A DNA stretch of 64,000 bases from Mycobacterium simiae (lineage in GTDB: Bacteria; Actinomycetota; Actinomycetes; Mycobacteriales; Mycobacteriaceae). The notes under the pieces were generated by a model, which saw nothing but the letters and a program-made list of their open reading frames with translations, searched no databases and was not told the DNA's origin. Made by a program: the position numbers and the translations under genes. The stretch lies in the NCBI RefSeq assembly GCF_010727605.1, contig NZ_AP022568.1:1364001-1428000 (forward strand), given 5' to 3'. Numbering within the stretch: the stretch's first letter is position 1; the number at the start of each line of letters is the position of its first letter. Of the stretch, positions 26,270 through 37,025 are shown piece after piece.

Positions 26270-26302
26270 CTTCCGACGATGCAGGCCGCAACGGCCTGAG
26301 CA
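26270..26302. repeat. Single degenerate MIRU-like hairpin element between ahcY and tmk
   Basis: The segment resembles the core of the lpqB repeat (CTTCCG, GACGATGC, hairpin, GAG). Its hairpin is CAGGCCG / CGGCCTG around CAA (26282-26298). Relative to the lpqB copies, one base pair is changed on both sides (G-C to A-T), which preserves pairing. The element's edge carries the tmk ribosome-binding site. Confidence 0.65.
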
Positions 26303-26347
26303 GGACGGCGACCATCAGCGGGAGCCTAGCCCGCGACCACGCTGCGG

Positions 26348-27811
<1,464 letters not shown>

Positions 27812-27920
27812 GGCGTGTCTGTTCCTTCTGCAGCTCAAAGGGGGCTCAAGGGTATTGAGCGCAATACGCGGCTTAGTTAGCTTGGGTACGCTCTTCCGCC
27901 ACTGTAGTCGTTGGCCTTTC

Positions 27921-27937
27921 GGGGTCCGCTGGGCCCC
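27921..27937 (-). terminator. GC-rich hairpin between alkX and ahcY, weak terminator candidate
   Basis: GGGGTCC and GGGCCCC around GCT form a 7-bp stem with one imperfect pair, starting 6 bases after the alkX stop on the coding strand. It may separate alkX from ahcY transcription. There is no U-run. Confidence 0.25.
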
Positions 27938-27942
27938 GCAGG

Positions 27943-28548
27943 TCAGGAGACGTTCACGACGCCGTGGCGCTCCGCGAACGGCGTCATCAACCGGGCGAGG
28001 TCGCGCGCCACGTCGTGATCGGCCTCCGGTGGCATCGAGACGTAGCTCAACGCGAGCCGCACGATCGCCCGCGCCAGCACACCCGCGTCCTCATCGCTGG
28101 TGGCCACCCACGTTGTGATGAACGCCAGCGTCAGCCGTTCGGATGCGCGGGTGATAATCGGCGCGCTGTCGGTGGTGATGAGCTGCAGCAGGTCGGGCTT
28201 GGCGACGCCGGTAAGCAGCGAGATCACCAGCGGATCCGACGCCGACTCGGCGAAGAACGCCCGAAAACCCTGCAGAAACGCCTCGTAGATCTGACCGACG
28301 TTGGCGTCCAGCGCCGCGTGCACACTGTCCACCAGGCGATCTGCCAGCCGCAGGGCATAACCCTGGGCCAGGCCCTGCCGGGAGCCGAACTCGTTGTAGA
28401 TGGTCTGCCGGCTGATGCCGGCGGCCTTCGCGACGTCGGCGAGCGTGATCGCCGACCAGTCCCGGGTCAACAGCAAATCGCGCATCGCGTCCAGGACCGA
28501 GTCACGAAGCAGGACCCGCGACGCCTCGGCGTAGGGAATCCGCTTCAC
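27943..28548 (-). CDS. alkX: TetR-family repressor of the alkane hydroxylase operon, AlkX type
   Basis: The 201-residue regulator has an N-terminal TetR helix-turn-helix ([20 protein letters not shown], then [20 protein letters not shown]) and an all-alpha ligand-binding domain. It matches Rv3249c, encoded downstream of the rubredoxins in mycobacteria. GTG 28548 ([10 protein letters not shown]) is 26 bases after the rubB stop; the frame stays open upstream, but no better start exists. Its likely target is the alkB promoter region near 30240-30272. Confidence 0.88.
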   Translation of the reverse strand: MKRIPYAEASRVLLRDSVLDAMRDLLLTRDWSAITLADVAKAAGISRQTIYNEFGSRQGLAQGYALRLADRLVDSVHAALDANVGQIYEAFLQGFRAFFAESASDPLVISLLTGVAKPDLLQLITTDSAPIITRASERLTLAFITTWVATSDEDAGVLARAIVRLALSYVSMPPEADHDVARDLARLMTPFAERHGVVNVS

Positions 28549-28574
28549 AGGCGCGACATTAGCTGCTGCGTCGC

Positions 28575-28757
28575 TCAGGATCGAGCGACCTCGATCATTT
28601 CGAAGTCGGATTTCGCCGCGCCACAATCCGGGCAACTCCAGTCGTCGGGGATGTCGTCCCACCGGGTGCCCGGGGCGATGCCGTCCTCGGGCCAGCCTTT
28701 GGCCTCGTCATACTCGAAGCCGCATTGCACGCAGACGAAAAGTTTGTAGTCGCTCAT
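28575..28757 (-). CDS. rubB: Rubredoxin
   Basis: The 60-residue rubredoxin carries electrons to the alkane hydroxylase. Both iron-binding pairs are present: [14 protein letters not shown] and [14 protein letters not shown], with the conserved [19 protein letters not shown] between. The ATG overlaps the stop of rubA by four bases (ATGA), so translation is coupled. Confidence 0.96.
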   Translation of the reverse strand: MSDYKLFVCVQCGFEYDEAKGWPEDGIAPGTRWDDIPDDWSCPDCGAAKSDFEMIEVARS

Positions 28758-28936
28758 TGGTTCACTCCTATCTCATCGTCGGGCTCGAAATCGACTTTTT
28801 CGCGAACGGCGCAGTCGGGGCAACACCAGTTGTCGGGGACTTCGCTGAACGGCGTGCCCGCGGGAAAGCCTTCCCGCGGAGCGCCCTTCGCTTCGTCGTA
28901 GACGTAGTCGCAGCCCGGGCAACGGTAGACGGTCAT
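28754..28936 (-). CDS. rubA: Rubredoxin
   Basis: The second 60-residue rubredoxin has iron-binding pairs [15 protein letters not shown] and [16 protein letters not shown]. In alkane systems the two adjacent rubredoxins are not equivalent: one type supports the hydroxylase, the other may not. This copy has AVREKV after the second pair where the neighbour has GAAKSD, the feature used to separate types. The ATG overlaps the alkB stop by four bases. Confidence 0.95.
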   Translation of the reverse strand: MTVYRCPGCDYVYDEAKGAPREGFPAGTPFSEVPDNWCCPDCAVREKVDFEPDDEIGVNQ

Positions 28937-30201
28937 GCCGCGCCCGCCGGAGCTGTCCCGTAACGCGCCAGCATCCGCTCGCGCAGCCGCGGCTGGATGT
29001 TGACCTTGGTGATGTCGCCGTCGTAGTGCGCCAGTACCCGATGGTCCATCACCTTGCGCCACAACGGTGGGAAGTAGGTCAGCGAGATCATCGACGCATA
29101 GCCGCTGGGCAGGTTGGGCGCCCCGTCCATGCTGCGCAGTGTCTGGTAGCGGCGGGTGGGGTTGGCGTGATGATCGCTGTGCCGCTGCAGGTGGTAGAGG
29201 AACAAATTAGTGACGACGTGGTCGGAGTTCCAGCTGTGCGCCGGCGTGCAGCGCTCGTAGCGAGCCTTTCCAGAAGGCGCGTCGACCCGTTGCCGCAGCA
29301 GGCCGTAGTGCTCGAGATAGTTGACCGCTTCCAGCAGGCTGAAGCCGAAGACGGCCTGGATGACGATGAACGGAATCAGGCTCGGGCCGAACGCCGCGAT
29401 CAGCACCCCCCACAGCACGACCGACATCAGCCACGCGTTGAGCACGTCGTTGGACAGATACGTTTTGGGATGCCACGGGCTGTTGCCCTGTCGCCGGATG
29501 CGTTGGGCCTCCAACTGCAGCGACGAACGCAGGCTGCCGAACACGCTGCGCGGCAGAAACTCCCAGAACGTCTCGCCGAACCGGGCCGATGCCGGGTCTT
29601 CCGGGGTGGCGACCCGCACGTGGTGGCCGCGGTTGTGCTCGATGAAGAAGTGACCGTAGCAGGTCTGGGCCAGCGTGATCTTGGACAGCCACCGCTCGAG
29701 CGCGTCCTTCTTGTGCCCCATCTCGTGGGCGGTGTTGATACCCACGCCGCCGAGGACGCCGACCGACAGCGCCAGGCCCAACTTGCCGGCCCAGCTCAAT
29801 CCGCCGGAGGACTCCGGGAAGCCCAGCCAGTGCAGGTCCGACGCGGTGAAAAGGTAGGCCCCCAGCACCACGCTGAGGTACTGGAACGGGATGTACACGT
29901 AGGTGCAGTAGCGGTAGTACTTGTCGTTTTCCAGCTGTTCCATCACCTCGTCGGGCGGGTTTTGCCCGTCAGGCCCGAAGCGCAGGTCGAGAATCGGCAG
30001 CAAGACGTAGACCAGCAGCGGACCGATCCACATGGGCAGCTGCGCCGCGCCGTGCCAGCCCAGCTTGTTGATAGCCCAGACCAGCGGCAACATCACGAAC
30101 AGCGCCGTGGGCGCGATCAGCCCCATCAGCCAAAGTCGACGCTTCTTGTCACGCCAGACCGGTGTATCGGACCGCTGGTGCGCCTGGATCTGGGTGGTCA
30201 C
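28933..30201 (-). CDS. alkB: Alkane 1-monooxygenase
   Basis: The 422-residue non-haem di-iron membrane hydroxylase converts n-alkanes to 1-alkanols. The histidine motifs are NTAHEMGHKKD near 165, EHNRGHHVRVATPEDPAS near 200 and LQRHSDHHANP near 340. About six membrane segments are present. GTG 30201 is chosen because AGGAGG lies 8 bases upstream, giving MTTQIQAHQRSD. Four-base overlaps chain it to rubA and rubB. The rubredoxin reductase is not in the window. Confidence 0.96.
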   Translation of the reverse strand: MTTQIQAHQRSDTPVWRDKKRRLWLMGLIAPTALFVMLPLVWAINKLGWHGAAQLPMWIGPLLVYVLLPILDLRFGPDGQNPPDEVMEQLENDKYYRYCTYVYIPFQYLSVVLGAYLFTASDLHWLGFPESSGGLSWAGKLGLALSVGVLGGVGINTAHEMGHKKDALERWLSKITLAQTCYGHFFIEHNRGHHVRVATPEDPASARFGETFWEFLPRSVFGSLRSSLQLEAQRIRRQGNSPWHPKTYLSNDVLNAWLMSVVLWGVLIAAFGPSLIPFIVIQAVFGFSLLEAVNYLEHYGLLRQRVDAPSGKARYERCTPAHSWNSDHVVTNLFLYHLQRHSDHHANPTRRYQTLRSMDGAPNLPSGYASMISLTYFPPLWRKVMDHRVLAHYDGDITKVNIQPRLRERMLARYGTAPAGAA

Positions 30202-30239
30202 TTGCCAAACCTCCTGTGAGTCTTGCCACGCTGAGTTTG

Positions 30240-30272
30240 ACAATATCGACTTCTTCGTCTCATGTCTAGACA
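30240..30272 (-). promoter_or_regulatory. alkB promoter with overlapping palindromic operator
   Basis: On the coding strand a -35-like TAGACA (30268-30263) and a -10-like TATTGT (30245-30240) are exactly 17 bases apart, about 40 bases before the alkB start. The palindrome TGTCTAGACA (30263-30272) covers the -35. This is a simple arrangement for repression by the operon's own AlkX; the assignment is inference. Confidence 0.5.
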
Positions 30273-30295
30273 CAGAGCCATTATTTGTAAACCAA

Positions 30296-31771
30296 TCAGG
30301 TCGGTTGTGCGGCCTCTCGTCGGCCCTGCACCGAATTGCGGTACCCGTAGCCCAGGTAAATGGCCGTCCCCACCACCAACCACACCCCGAACCGGACCCA
30401 GGTCAGTGCGCTGAGGTTCACCATCAGCCATACACAGGCACAGATCGAGGCGATCGGAAGCGCGGGCACCCACGGCGCCCGGAATCCGCGCTCCAGGTCC
30501 GGCCGGGTGCGGCGCAGCACGATGACGCCGGCAGACACCAGGACGAACGCGAACAACGTCCCCACGTTGACCATCTCCTCGAGCTTGCTGATCGGAAACA
30601 CCGACGCGGTTGCCGCGATCACGATCGCGACCAGCACGGTGATCCGGATCGGCGTCCCGCGCGAACTGGTCTTGGCCAGCGATCGCGGCAACAGGCCGTC
30701 GCGGGCCATCGCGAACAGCACCCGGCACTGCCCGAGCACCAGCACCATCACCACGGTGGTCAGCCCGGCCAGCGCTCCGATGGCGATGATCTTGCTCGCC
30801 CAATGAATCCCGTTCGCGGTGAAGGCCGTGGCCAAGTTGGCGGGTTTGCCGCCGGGCCTCGACTTGAGTTGCGTGTAGGAGACCATCCCGGACAGCACCA
30901 CCGAGACCGCCACGTAGAGGACGGTCACGATCGCCAACGACGCCAGGATCCCGCGCGGGACGTCGCGCTGGGGCTGCTTGGTCTCTTCGGCCATCGTCGC
31001 GACGATGTCGAATCCGATGAACGCGAAGAACACGATCGACGCCCCGGCCAGCACCCCGTACCAGCCGTAATGACTGCTGTGCGCCCCGGTCAGCAGGGAG
31101 AGCACGGACTGGTTGACCCCGCTGGCCTCGTGGCCGGCCTCCGGCTTCGGAATGAACGGTGAGTAGTTGACGCCCTTGATGTAGAAGGCGCCGACCACCA
31201 CCACGAAGATCACCACTGCCACCTTGATGGTGGTGATCACCGCGGAGACCCGGGAGGACACCTTGGTGCCCACCGCGACCAGCGTCGCCACCACCGCGAT
31301 GATCACCAGCGCACCCCAGTCAAAGCTCAACGAGCCCAGCGCGACCGTGCCGCCGGCGAAACCGAACACTGTCCCCAAGTAACTCGACCAGCCTTTGGAC
31401 ACCACTGCGGCACCGATTGCCAATTCCAGCAACAGGTTCCAGCCGATGATCCAGGCCAAAAACTCCCCGAAGGTAGCGTAGGAGAACGTGTAGGCGCTGC
31501 CCGCAACGGGCAACGTCGAGGCGAATTCGGCGTAGCACAACGCGGCCAGCGCGCAGGTGACCGCGGCGATGAGGAACGAAATCCAGATCGCCGGTCCGGT
31601 GATATCGCCGGCGGTCGACGCGGTGACCGTGAAGATTCCGGCACCGATCACCACGGCGACGCCGAACACCATCAGGTCCCACCAAGTGAGGTCCTTGCGC
31701 AGTCGCGTGTCGGGCTCATCGGTGTCCTCGATCGACTGTTCGACCGATTTGGTACGCCACCTATTGGCCAT
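30296..31771 (-). CDS. APC-family cationic amino acid transporter
   Basis: The 491-residue permease has about 12 membrane segments, beginning LTWWDLMVFGVAVVIGAGIF, the APC consensus in helix 1, and continuing through PAIWISFLIAAVTCALAALC and the conserved FFAFIGFDIVATMAEETKQP. It matches Rv3253c. ATG 31771 (MANRWRTKSVEQ) has AGAGGG 6 bases upstream. Cationic amino acids are the family-based guess for substrate. Confidence 0.9.
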   Translation of the reverse strand: MANRWRTKSVEQSIEDTDEPDTRLRKDLTWWDLMVFGVAVVIGAGIFTVTASTAGDITGPAIWISFLIAAVTCALAALCYAEFASTLPVAGSAYTFSYATFGEFLAWIIGWNLLLELAIGAAVVSKGWSSYLGTVFGFAGGTVALGSLSFDWGALVIIAVVATLVAVGTKVSSRVSAVITTIKVAVVIFVVVVGAFYIKGVNYSPFIPKPEAGHEASGVNQSVLSLLTGAHSSHYGWYGVLAGASIVFFAFIGFDIVATMAEETKQPQRDVPRGILASLAIVTVLYVAVSVVLSGMVSYTQLKSRPGGKPANLATAFTANGIHWASKIIAIGALAGLTTVVMVLVLGQCRVLFAMARDGLLPRSLAKTSSRGTPIRITVLVAIVIAATASVFPISKLEEMVNVGTLFAFVLVSAGVIVLRRTRPDLERGFRAPWVPALPIASICACVWLMVNLSALTWVRFGVWLVVGTAIYLGYGYRNSVQGRREAAQPT

Positions 31772-31827
31772 CTGTCGCCCTCTCGTTGGAAGCCGTTGGA
31801 CCGCACAGTACTGGGTACTCTGCGGTA

Positions 31828-33252
31828 ATGCCGGACTCCCCAGAGGCGCGGGATCACGCCGTGGTAATCGGAGCCAGCATCGCTGGATTGAGCGCGGCAA
31901 AGGTGCTCTCGGAGCGGTATTCCCGCGTCAGCGTCTACGAGCGCGACGAACTGCCGGACATGCCGGCACACCGGGCGACGATTCCGCAGGATCGGCATCT
32001 GCATCTGCTGATGGCCCGGGGGGCCACGGAGTTCGACACGTTGTTTCCCGGCCTACTCACGGACATGGTGGCCGCCGGGGTGCCGATGCTGGAAAACCGG
32101 CCGGATTGCATCCACCTCGGCGCGGCCGGCCATGTGTTGGGAACGGGGCACACGCTACGCGACGAATTCACCGCTTACGTGCCCAGCCGGCCACATCTGG
32201 AGTGGCAGCTGCGCAACCGCGTCCGCGATATCGACAACGTCACCCTGGCCCGGCGCTCGGTGGCCGAACCACGATTCGACCCGCGACGCCAGCGAGTCAC
32301 CGGCGTCCTGCTGGATCCCGCTGACGGCGCAGCCGAACCGGAGTTCGTGCCCGCCGACCTCGTCGTCGACGCGGCCGGTCGCGGCACCCGACTGCCGGTG
32401 TGGTTGCAGCAGTGGGGATTTCACCGCCCAGTCGAGCAGACGATGGACATCGGCATCAACTACGCCAGTCACCAGTTCCGGATCCCGGAGGGACTGATCG
32501 CCGAAAAAGTGGTGGTGGTCGGCGCCTCGCACGACAAGTCACTCGGGATGGGGATGCTGTGCTACGAGGACGGCACGTGGGTGCTGACCACGTTCGGTGT
32601 GGCCAACGTCAAGCCGCCGACGACGTTCCCGGAGATGGTTGCGCTGGCCATCGAGCTGTTGCCAGCGCATTTCACCGACGCCCTCAATCGGGCCGAACCC
32701 CTTGGCGCGCCGGCATTTCACGCCTTTCCAGCCAGCCGATGGCGCCGGTACGACAAGCTGGACCGTTTCCCGGCCGGGATCGTGCCGTTCGGCGACGCCG
32801 TGGCTAGTTTCAATCCCACGTTCGGACAGGGCATGACCATGACGTCGCTGCAGGCCGGCCATCTGCGGCGGGCCTTGCAATCCCCGGAGCAAGACCTGGC
32901 TGGTGTGCTGAACCGGGCTACCGCCAAGACCACCTTTCCGGTGTGGACGATGAACGCGATCGGCGATGTCACCTTCCACCACGCCGGCACGCCGGGGCCG
33001 ATCCCATGGTGGTGGCGTCCGTCGGGGGCCCTGTTCGACCAATTCCTCGGCGCCGCCGAAACCGAACCCGTTCTCGCCGAATGGTTTCTGCGTCGGTTCT
33101 CGCTGCTGGACAGCCTCTATATGGTTCCGCCGCCGCGGATCATCGGCCGCGCGATGACCCACAACCTGCGGCTGTGGCTGGGCGAACGCCGGGAGTCGCG
33201 GCGCGCCGCCACCACACCGAAACCGGCCGTCACAGACCCACGGTCGCCCTGA
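31828..33252 (+). CDS. FAD-dependent monooxygenase-like oxidoreductase (Rv3254 type)
   Basis: The 474-residue flavoprotein has an N-terminal dinucleotide fold AVVIGASIAGLSAAKVLSER, a DVVDAAGR-like second motif (DLVVDAAGRGTRLPVWL) and the ribityl-binding VPFGDAVASFNPTFGQGMTM. It resembles squalene-epoxidase or geranylgeranyl-reductase-like hydroxylases. The substrate is unknown. ATG 31828 lacks a good ribosome site. It overlaps the manA 3' end by 23 bases (convergent). A paralogue lies at 51247-52629. Confidence 0.88.
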   Translation: MPDSPEARDHAVVIGASIAGLSAAKVLSERYSRVSVYERDELPDMPAHRATIPQDRHLHLLMARGATEFDTLFPGLLTDMVAAGVPMLENRPDCIHLGAAGHVLGTGHTLRDEFTAYVPSRPHLEWQLRNRVRDIDNVTLARRSVAEPRFDPRRQRVTGVLLDPADGAAEPEFVPADLVVDAAGRGTRLPVWLQQWGFHRPVEQTMDIGINYASHQFRIPEGLIAEKVVVVGASHDKSLGMGMLCYEDGTWVLTTFGVANVKPPTTFPEMVALAIELLPAHFTDALNRAEPLGAPAFHAFPASRWRRYDKLDRFPAGIVPFGDAVASFNPTFGQGMTMTSLQAGHLRRALQSPEQDLAGVLNRATAKTTFPVWTMNAIGDVTFHHAGTPGPIPWWWRPSGALFDQFLGAAETEPVLAEWFLRRFSLLDSLYMVPPPRIIGRAMTHNLRLWLGERRESRRAATTPKPAVTDPRSP

Positions 33253-34456
33253 ACACCTTGGCGGGCTCATGTGCCACCAACCCGACCGGCCCGTCGTCGG
33301 CCGCGACCCAGGCCGCCATGCCGCGCCGCAACTCGAGCGAACCAGATTTCCCGTGCACCGTGGCAGCGCCCTCGGCGCACAACAGGATCTGCGGGCCGTC
33401 GCCGCCCGACCGGGCGTCGACTTCGTGGCCCAGATGCTCACCGTCGAGGGTCAGCAGCGCGACCGCGAACTCGTCGGCCGGCGTGTCGTAGACAACCGCC
33501 AACTCATCTCGGCGGATCTGCGGCCGCAGCTGCTTCTCGGCGGTGGGCGCGAAGTCCAGCACCCGCAGCAACTCGGGCACGTCGACGTGCTTGGGGGTCA
33601 GCCCGCCGCGTAACACGTTGTCGGAGTTCGCCATCACCTCGACGGCAAATCCGCGCAAGTAGGTGTGCAGATTGCCGGCCGGGATGAACAGCGCCTCCCC
33701 CGCGGCCAGGCTGATCCGGTTCAGCAGCAGCGAGGCCAGCACCCCGGCGTCTCCGGGGTAGCGCTCGCCAAGTTCGAGTACCGTCTTGGCTTCGGCCGCG
33801 AATTCCGTTGCGCCGGAGCTGACGTAGTTGATGGCGCCGTCGATCACGGCGGACACCAGCACGTCGATATCGGGCTGTGGCGCGGTGATCCAGGTGGTGA
33901 ACAGCGCCCGCAGGCCATCGGCGTCGGACTGGTCGTTCAGCAATTCGATGTAGGGATCGAGGTCGGTCACGGCCAGCGCGCGCAGCAGGTCGATGGTGCG
34001 GGCGGACTGACGAAAACCGGCGAGCGCCTCGAATGAGTGAAGTGCCACCAACAGTTCGGGCTTGTGCGAGGTGTCGCGGTAGTTGCGGACCGGCGAGTTG
34101 ACCGGGATGCCCAGCTTCTCCTCGCGCAGGTAGCCCTCGATGGCCTGCTCGGCGCTCGGATGTGCCTGCAACGACAACGGTTCGTCGGCTGCGAGCACCT
34201 TGACCAGGAACGGCAGCACGTCGCCGAATCTGTCACGTGAGGCGGAGCCGAGCTGCCCCTCCGGGTCGGCGGTCACCGCCTCGAGCAACGAGACGTCGCC
34301 CGTCTCGGTTTCCAACCAGGCCGGGTCACCCGGATGCGCGCCGAACCACAGCTCGGCCTCCGGGTGGGCCGCGGGGACGGGACGCCCGGTGAATTCGGCG
34401 ATGTCGGTCCGCGACCCCCAGGCGTACGTGCGCACCACACCGCGAAGCAATTCCAC
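33230..34456 (-). CDS. manA: Mannose-6-phosphate isomerase
   Basis: The 408-residue type I phosphomannose isomerase interconverts fructose-6-P and mannose-6-P, the entry to GDP-mannose for lipoarabinomannan, PIMs and mannosylated proteins. Zinc ligands are in SLQAHPS, SHKPELLVALHSFEA and PAGNLHTYLRG. The start is GTG 34456 (MELLRGVVRTYAWGS). It is the last gene of a unit with pmmA and the SIS-like gene. Confidence 0.95.
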   Translation of the reverse strand: MELLRGVVRTYAWGSRTDIAEFTGRPVPAAHPEAELWFGAHPGDPAWLETETGDVSLLEAVTADPEGQLGSASRDRFGDVLPFLVKVLAADEPLSLQAHPSAEQAIEGYLREEKLGIPVNSPVRNYRDTSHKPELLVALHSFEALAGFRQSARTIDLLRALAVTDLDPYIELLNDQSDADGLRALFTTWITAPQPDIDVLVSAVIDGAINYVSSGATEFAAEAKTVLELGERYPGDAGVLASLLLNRISLAAGEALFIPAGNLHTYLRGFAVEVMANSDNVLRGGLTPKHVDVPELLRVLDFAPTAEKQLRPQIRRDELAVVYDTPADEFAVALLTLDGEHLGHEVDARSGGDGPQILLCAEGAATVHGKSGSLELRRGMAAWVAADDGPVGLVAHEPAKVFRATVGL

Positions 34457-34464
34457 TTGTCTAT

Positions 34465-35565
34465 CTATCCCCGTACCAGTCTCAAATAAACGGCTGCCAT
34501 TTCCAGCCGAACGGCCAATACTGCCAGTTGCTGCTCGGCGGGCCCGGCTCCGCCCGGCTCGCGGTCAGCGGCCAGACCCTCCGTGGTGCCGGGTTCCTCG
34601 GGCACGTCTTCGGCCGTGACCAGGTAGACGTCGTCGAGTCCGGCGACTCGTGCGGCAGCCACGGTCCGATCCCCGGTCAGCGTCAGGGCGAGCACCCGCA
34701 GCCGTTGCGGCAGCGGTCCGTCGATCTCCTCGTCGTGGAACAAGGCATCCACCGACGACGGACCGTCACCGACCGCCGATTCGCGCAGCGCCAGCACCGC
34801 ATCGGCCAGCCCCGTCGCGGCGACCACCTGATGCGCAAGGCGCAGCAGCACCGAGCTGCCGTGCCGGGCCAGCGCCAGCGTCGCCGCGTCGTCACCGGCC
34901 AGTGCGACTTGGTGATTGAGGAGGCGCGAGGCCAAGGTCTTGGCCGGGTTGGTGAACAGCTCCCGGCCCGCGCTGTTACGCAGCGCTTCGGCGTCCAGTT
35001 CGTCGGCCAGTGCCGGGATGTCGATGTCCAGCCGAGGGTCCACCGCCTGCAGCGTGGCCAGGCCGGCGGCCAGGTATCGACACAGGCCGAACTCGTCGGG
35101 AAGCCACAGCCGCGGCGCCAGCACCGCGGCCCGGCCGGCCGTGGCATCCCGCAACGGGCCTTCGTACGGGGCGACGACGACGACCCGTGCGCCGCGGCGC
35201 ACCCCGGTCGCGGCGGCACTGACCAAAGCCGGATCGCCGGGGTCGTCACCGGCGATGACCAACACGTCCAGTGCCCCAACCCAGGGCGGGGCCTCGGAGA
35301 GCATTGCGATCGGTGCCGCCGCCGCGCCGCCCTGCGTCGCGGCCAACACGGCGCCGGCCGTCTCGGCCGTCCCGCGGCCGGCCACCCAGATCACGCTGCG
35401 GGGTCGGTCTTCGGTGCGCAACGAGTTCAGGTCGCCTTCCTCGGCGGCCGCGGCAACGGCGCGCACCTGTGCGCCCGCCGATGACGCGGCCCTTAGCGAG
35501 CCTTGTCGATCGGCGGCGAGTAAGCCGTCGGTGTCTTCGAAATCGATCGCCCGGGTGGCGTTCAC
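34465..35565 (-). CDS. SIS-domain-like protein, Rv3256c type (TobH-like)
   Basis: The 366-residue protein between manA and pmmA has a phospho-sugar-isomerase-like fold: RSVIWVAGRGTAETAGAVLA, then DVLVIAGDDPGDPALVSAAA and ARVVVVAPYEGPL. The classical SIS substrate serine/threonine pattern is weak, so it may bind but not convert sugar phosphates. GTG 35565 overlaps the pmmA stop by four bases (GTGA). Context places it in mannose activation. Its exact reaction is unknown. Confidence 0.8.
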   Translation of the reverse strand: MNATRAIDFEDTDGLLAADRQGSLRAASSAGAQVRAVAAAAEEGDLNSLRTEDRPRSVIWVAGRGTAETAGAVLAATQGGAAAAPIAMLSEAPPWVGALDVLVIAGDDPGDPALVSAAATGVRRGARVVVVAPYEGPLRDATAGRAAVLAPRLWLPDEFGLCRYLAAGLATLQAVDPRLDIDIPALADELDAEALRNSAGRELFTNPAKTLASRLLNHQVALAGDDAATLALARHGSSVLLRLAHQVVAATGLADAVLALRESAVGDGPSSVDALFHDEEIDGPLPQRLRVLALTLTGDRTVAAARVAGLDDVYLVTAEDVPEEPGTTEGLAADREPGGAGPAEQQLAVLAVRLEMAAVYLRLVRG

Positions 35566-36959
35566 GGCACGCTCTCGTCCGCCCGCACTTGCGCGGTGAT
35601 CTCGGCACTGATGTGGGCGATCATCGCCTCCACGTCTTCGGCGGTGCGCCCCTCCGCGTTGAGCCGCAGCAACGGCTCGGTGTTGGAGGTACGCAGATTG
35701 AACCAGCTGCCGTTGCCCAAATCCACTGTCACCCCGTCCATGTGATCGATGGAGTGGATGCGGCTACCGAAGGACCTCAACACCGCGTCCACGCATAGTG
35801 CGGCGTCGTCTACCCGGAAGTTGAGTTCACCGGAGGACTCGTAGCGCTGGTAGTCCGCGGTCAGCTCCGACAGCGGCCGGTCCTGCTCGCCCAGGGCGGC
35901 CAGCACGTATAGCGCCGCCAGCATGCCCGAGTCGGCGCCCCAGAAGTCACGGAAATAGTAGTGTGCCGAATGCTCGCCGCCGAAGATCGCGCCGGTCTCG
36001 GCCATCAGCGCCTTGATATAGGAGTGCCCGACCCGCGACCGCAGCGGTGTGCCGCCGCGCTCGGCGACCAGTTCGGGCACCGCTCGCGAGGTGATCAAAT
36101 TGTGGATGACGGTAGCACCGATCTCCCGGCCCAGTTCGCGGGCGGCCACCAGGCTCGTCACCGTCGACGGGGACACCGGCAGGCCGCGCTCGTCGACCAC
36201 GAAGCAGCGGTCGGCGTCGCCGTCGAAAGCCAACCCGATGTCGGCCCCGGACTCACGCACATAGCGCTGCAAGTCCAGCAGATTGGCCGGATCCAGCGGG
36301 TTGGCCTCGTGATTGGGGAACGAACCGTCCAGCTCGAAATACAACGGCAACAAGGTGATCGAGTCGATCGTGCCCAGCACCGCCGGTGCGGTGTGGCCGG
36401 CCATGCCGTTGCCGGCGTCCACCGCTACCCGCAGCGGACGCAGTCCGGCGGTCTGCACCAGCGAACGCAGAAACGCGCCGTAGTCGGCGAGCACGTCGCG
36501 GTCGGTGACGGTCCCGCGGTCGCCGTCATAGGTTGCGACTCCGGTGATCAGATCCTCGGTGATGACCTTCAGCCCGCTGTCCGCTCCGACGGGTTTCGCG
36601 CCGGCCCGGCAGAGCTTGATGCCGTTGTAGGCGGCGGGATTGTGGCTGGCGGTGAACATCGCGCCGGGGCAGTCCAGCAAACCGGAGGCGAAATACAGCT
36701 GATCGGTAGACGCCAGCCCGATCCGCACGACGTCTAGGCCTTGTCCGGTGACGCCGGTGGCGAAGGCGGCCGCCAGCGACGGCGAACTGTCCCGCATGTC
36801 GTGACCGATCGCCACGCGGGTCGCGCCTTCCCCGCGCATCAGCGCGGCGAACGCGGCGCCGACATCGGCGACCAGCGACTCGTCGATCTCTTCGCCGACC
36901 AGTCCGCGAACGTCATACGCCTTGATGACTCGGTGGACGGTCGCCGCGGGCCGAGACAT
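35562..36959 (-). CDS. pmmA: Phosphomannomutase/phosphoglucomutase
   Basis: The 465-residue alpha-D-phosphohexomutase converts mannose-6-P to mannose-1-P. The phosphoserine loop is MFTASHNPAAYNGIK near residue 100, the metal loop is LAFDGDADRCFVVDE near residue 235 and the sugar loop is IFGGEHSAHYYFRD near residue 320; the C-terminal phosphate-binding SNTEPLLRLNAEG is present. The ATG at 36959 is the natural start. With manA and manC in this window, three steps to GDP-mannose are covered. Confidence 0.95.
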   Translation of the reverse strand: MSRPAATVHRVIKAYDVRGLVGEEIDESLVADVGAAFAALMRGEGATRVAIGHDMRDSSPSLAAAFATGVTGQGLDVVRIGLASTDQLYFASGLLDCPGAMFTASHNPAAYNGIKLCRAGAKPVGADSGLKVITEDLITGVATYDGDRGTVTDRDVLADYGAFLRSLVQTAGLRPLRVAVDAGNGMAGHTAPAVLGTIDSITLLPLYFELDGSFPNHEANPLDPANLLDLQRYVRESGADIGLAFDGDADRCFVVDERGLPVSPSTVTSLVAARELGREIGATVIHNLITSRAVPELVAERGGTPLRSRVGHSYIKALMAETGAIFGGEHSAHYYFRDFWGADSGMLAALYVLAALGEQDRPLSELTADYQRYESSGELNFRVDDAALCVDAVLRSFGSRIHSIDHMDGVTVDLGNGSWFNLRTSNTEPLLRLNAEGRTAEDVEAMIAHISAEITAQVRADESVP

Positions 36960-37025
36960 GCGGGGCCTCCTGACGCCGGGGAATGATTGGCCTTTTAGCG
37001 TCAGCCTATCGGCCCCGGCGTCGTG

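Noticed and set aside
27812..27942. SAH riboswitch before ahcY
   Set aside because: No conserved SAH-aptamer pattern could be found by eye; only a GC-rich hairpin close to alkX is seen.
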